From Rhynchonema sp. JSB1_4 (lineage: Eukaryota; Nematoda; Chromadorea; Monhysterida; Xyalidae): a stretch of 64,000 nucleotides of DNA. Shown here one piece after another: positions 63,317 to 64,000 of this stretch. The notes under the pieces were generated by a model, which worked only from the letters and a program-made list of their open reading frames with translations, was not told the origin of the DNA and did not search any database. Made by a program: the position numbers and the translations under genes. The stretch is taken from NCBI GenBank assembly GCA_030248065.1, contig JASAMV010003530.1, forward strand, positions 1 to 64,000, in the 5' to 3' direction. Position 1 is the stretch's first letter, and every line of letters begins with the position of its first letter.

Positions 63317-63939
63317 CTCGAAAATTGACGGCGATTGCAATGGACAAGCGCGGTGGTGCCCATCGAATTCGCGTTACCGACACCAAACTAGACATAACCA
63401 TGAATGACCCAAAGATACTTCGGCCTTCTTTTTCAAGAATGAAACTGCTCGTGATCGAGAACAAGCTGTTTGCGTTTGATCAAGGTGGTTTTTTTGCTGA
63501 CAATTTAAGCTTGATGGCATGGGTAATTTATATACTTTCTACAAATGTGCAGACTCGGCAAGAGTTGAAGTCTTCGACGCTGCCTCACGTGGTTGGAAGC
63601 CAATGGAAAGCAGACGCCAGCACCGCGTGTCTCGTGAGTTTTTGTCTCCGTTTTGCAGAACCAGGGTTCTTTGCTGCATGCTTGCTTGGTGTGATTGCAG
63701 CAGCCATTGTCTACGTGCCGAGTGAACGTCAAATCTTGGTGTGCGGCTGCTATCCGGATATACTGACCATCAATGTTGGTACGGACGGACGGGGTTACGG
63801 TGGCATACCCTTCAATTTTCAACCATTCTGTGTCCACTCGTGCGAATATCATTCGGCGGACAATGTCGGGGGTCGATGGGGGAAAATTAAAGCGCCGAAA
63901 GACACCTGTCTGAACGGTATCGCAGCGGTGAATTTTGAG
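63317..63939 (+). CDS. Kelch-repeat protein, 5' part; continues past the window
   Basis: Exons 63317-63484, 63553-63633 and 63701-63939 join in consistent phases; the donor TTTTGAG-GTAAGT at 63940 shows that it continues. Kelch-like strands: KLLVIENKLFAFDQ, VEVFDAASRGWKPMESRRQH, AIVYVPSERQILVCGCYPD and EYHSADNVGGRWGKI. The beginning is unclear: the first exon opens in phase with either an upstream exon or an internal ATG (MDKRGGAHR). It lies 60 bp past the astacin stop; a splice from the astacin gene itself is possible in phase but would skip its stop codon. Confidence 0.6.
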
Positions 63940-64000
63940 GTAAGTGTGGAACACCGCGCACTTGAAGGGACGGCGAACAATATGAAATTGCATATAAGTT

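Overview
The window is nuclear DNA of a small animal, most likely a nematode or another ecdysozoan. Genes are split by many short introns ending in TTTTCAG-like acceptors, and several families are typically animal: astacin proteases, an ionotropic glutamate receptor, C2H2 zinc fingers, kelch, Kunitz/TIL inhibitors, PELP1 and DET1. The species cannot be named from sequence alone. I rebuilt gene models by hand by matching exon reading frames and splice phases, so exon edges are inferred, not observed.

Layout. 1-3 kb: a mosaic of G/C-rich non-autonomous transposons. 3.0-10.1 kb (+): a 13-exon C2H2 zinc-finger gene with a transposon in or beside one coding exon. 11.4-16.2 kb (-): a 15-exon PELP1/RIX1-type gene. 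16.8-18.5 kb (-): NDUFB7. 18.8-26.5 kb: gene-poor, with stacked palindromic elements including a near-perfect hairpin of about 1.5 kb. 26.6-27.0 kb (+): NDUFS5. 27.9-32.2 kb (+): a complete DET1 gene (13 exons) with two non-standard introns. 33.0-38.8 kb (-): an AMPA/kainate-type glutamate receptor subunit. 39-43.4 kb: no gene recognised, palindromic repeats. 43.4-44.3 kb (-): a Kunitz-like plus TIL inhibitor gene, 5' end not found. 46.5-57.3 kb (-): an 11-exon secreted astacin protease joined to two apple/PAN-like cysteine-rich modules. 58.2-58.8 kb (+): a kelch-repeat gene end with an inverted copy beside it. 60.8-63.3 kb (+): a second, simpler astacin gene. 63.3-64.0 kb (+): the start of another kelch-repeat gene that leaves the window.

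Two themes stand out. First, the spaces and introns are packed with non-autonomous elements. hAT-type copies with exact 8-bp target-site duplications are numerous, and TA-flanked foldback elements occur beside paralogous empty sites. Second, the 9-mer RATGTTTCA occurs about 32 times on both strands, in introns, exons, spacers and palindrome loops, where about 2 would be expected. It resembles the GTTTCA core of nematode small-RNA (piRNA/snRNA) promoters and is the best candidate here for an undescribed system.
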